Part shown: one piece after another, positions 57,763 through 57,822 of the stretch | How positions within the stretch are numbered: position 1 is the first letter of the stretch | How the letters are laid out: each line of letters starts with the position of its first letter | Source: DAOUAT01 sp964551735 | GTDB taxonomy: Bacteria; Chloroflexota; Anaerolineae; CG2-30-64-16 | Length of the DNA stretch: 57,822 bases | Assembly: GCA_964551735.1 (NCBI GenBank) | Contig: CAZKEF010000035.1 | Location: 1 to 57,822, forward strand | Direction of reading: 5' to 3' | Made by a program: the position numbers and the translations under genes | Notes under the pieces: model-generated | The model's input: the letters and a program-made list of their open reading frames with translations, nothing else | What the model was told of the DNA's origin: nothing | Databases searched by the model: none

Positions 57763-57822
57763 TCCATCTTAGAACCTATCCGAAAACTCGTAGGAGTTGA
57801 AAAAAGGGGCGCATTCCGCTAT
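57763..57822. mobile_element. Possible insertion-sequence end at the right edge
   Basis: The text AGAACCTATCCGAAAACTCG and the A-rich run after it resemble the outer end of an IS. It begins right after the ribosome-binding-site-like AAGGAG, as if an element had entered the 5' end of a gene. The window edge prevents confirmation. Confidence 0.3.

Noticed and set aside
1..57822. rRNA, tRNA genes and riboswitches
   Set aside because: I looked for tRNA-like cloverleaf arms with CCA-type ends and known riboswitch cores and found none I could support.

Overview
The window looks like a GC-rich chromosomal segment of a Chloroflexota bacterium (Anaerolineae/Caldilineae-like), probably free-living. 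This rests on LexA boxes of the GAAC-N4-GTTC type, the imuA-imuB-DUF6504-dnaE2 mutasome layout, large secreted repeat proteins ending in a [FY]LP-type tail, a STAND NTPase, fused E1 alpha/beta, many isoprenylcysteine-methyltransferase-like paralogues, and abundant low-complexity and palindromic dispersed repeats. The phylum call is inference; there is no rRNA or tRNA gene to confirm it.

Layout. 1-1950: gene debris (two broken copies of a Cys/Met PLP enzyme, a VapC remnant, a zinc-ribbon gene and a membrane protein). 1954-8849: a DNA-damage block (DUF72 gene, dnaE2, DUF6504, imuB, imuA, and a divergent WGR-domain gene), with two SOS boxes embedded in near-consensus promoters. 9125-14597: a secreted leucine-rich-repeat protein and a compact, apparently uncharacterised RiPP locus: one radical SAM/SPASM enzyme flanked by four Cys/Pro-rich precursor peptides sharing a leader motif, one of them interrupted by an in-frame TGA. 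14829-18260: a divergent STAND NTPase. 18580-19831: broken VWA and TPR genes. 20059-25331: 2-oxoacid dehydrogenase E2 and fused E1, then a corrinoid protein truncated next to an ISAs1-type transposase. 25547-28300: a secreted repeat protein. 28766-38005: membrane methyltransferase-like paralogues, a toroid/HEAT pair, an Fpg-like protein, an LCM-type methyltransferase, a VOC protein, and an ANT(6)-like plus streptothricin-acetyltransferase-like pair. 38340-41074: three single-gene units separated by attC-like sites, which I read as integron cassettes without an integrase (CALIN). 41735-43958: decayed sensor and corrinoid fragments. 43958-49274: another methyltransferase paralogue, a glycosyltransferase, a segmental duplication of 35439-36153, flavodoxin, aldo/keto reductase and GNAT. 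49442-57132: a minus-strand operon-like run of formyltransferase, kynureninase and a complete branched-chain amino acid type ABC transporter. 57289-57822: VapC debris and a possible IS end.

How the genes work together. ImuA, ImuB and DnaE2 form an SOS-induced translesion polymerase system and the WGR gene shares its divergent control region. The radical SAM enzyme, with an N-terminal PqqD-like recognition region, very likely modifies the four Cys-rich peptides. E1 and E2 form a 2-oxoacid dehydrogenase. The kynureninase operon probably imports and degrades tryptophan-derived or related compounds. Elsewhere the window shows heavy rearrangement: at least ten broken genes, one 715-bp duplication, and several families of short repeats that sit both between and inside genes.
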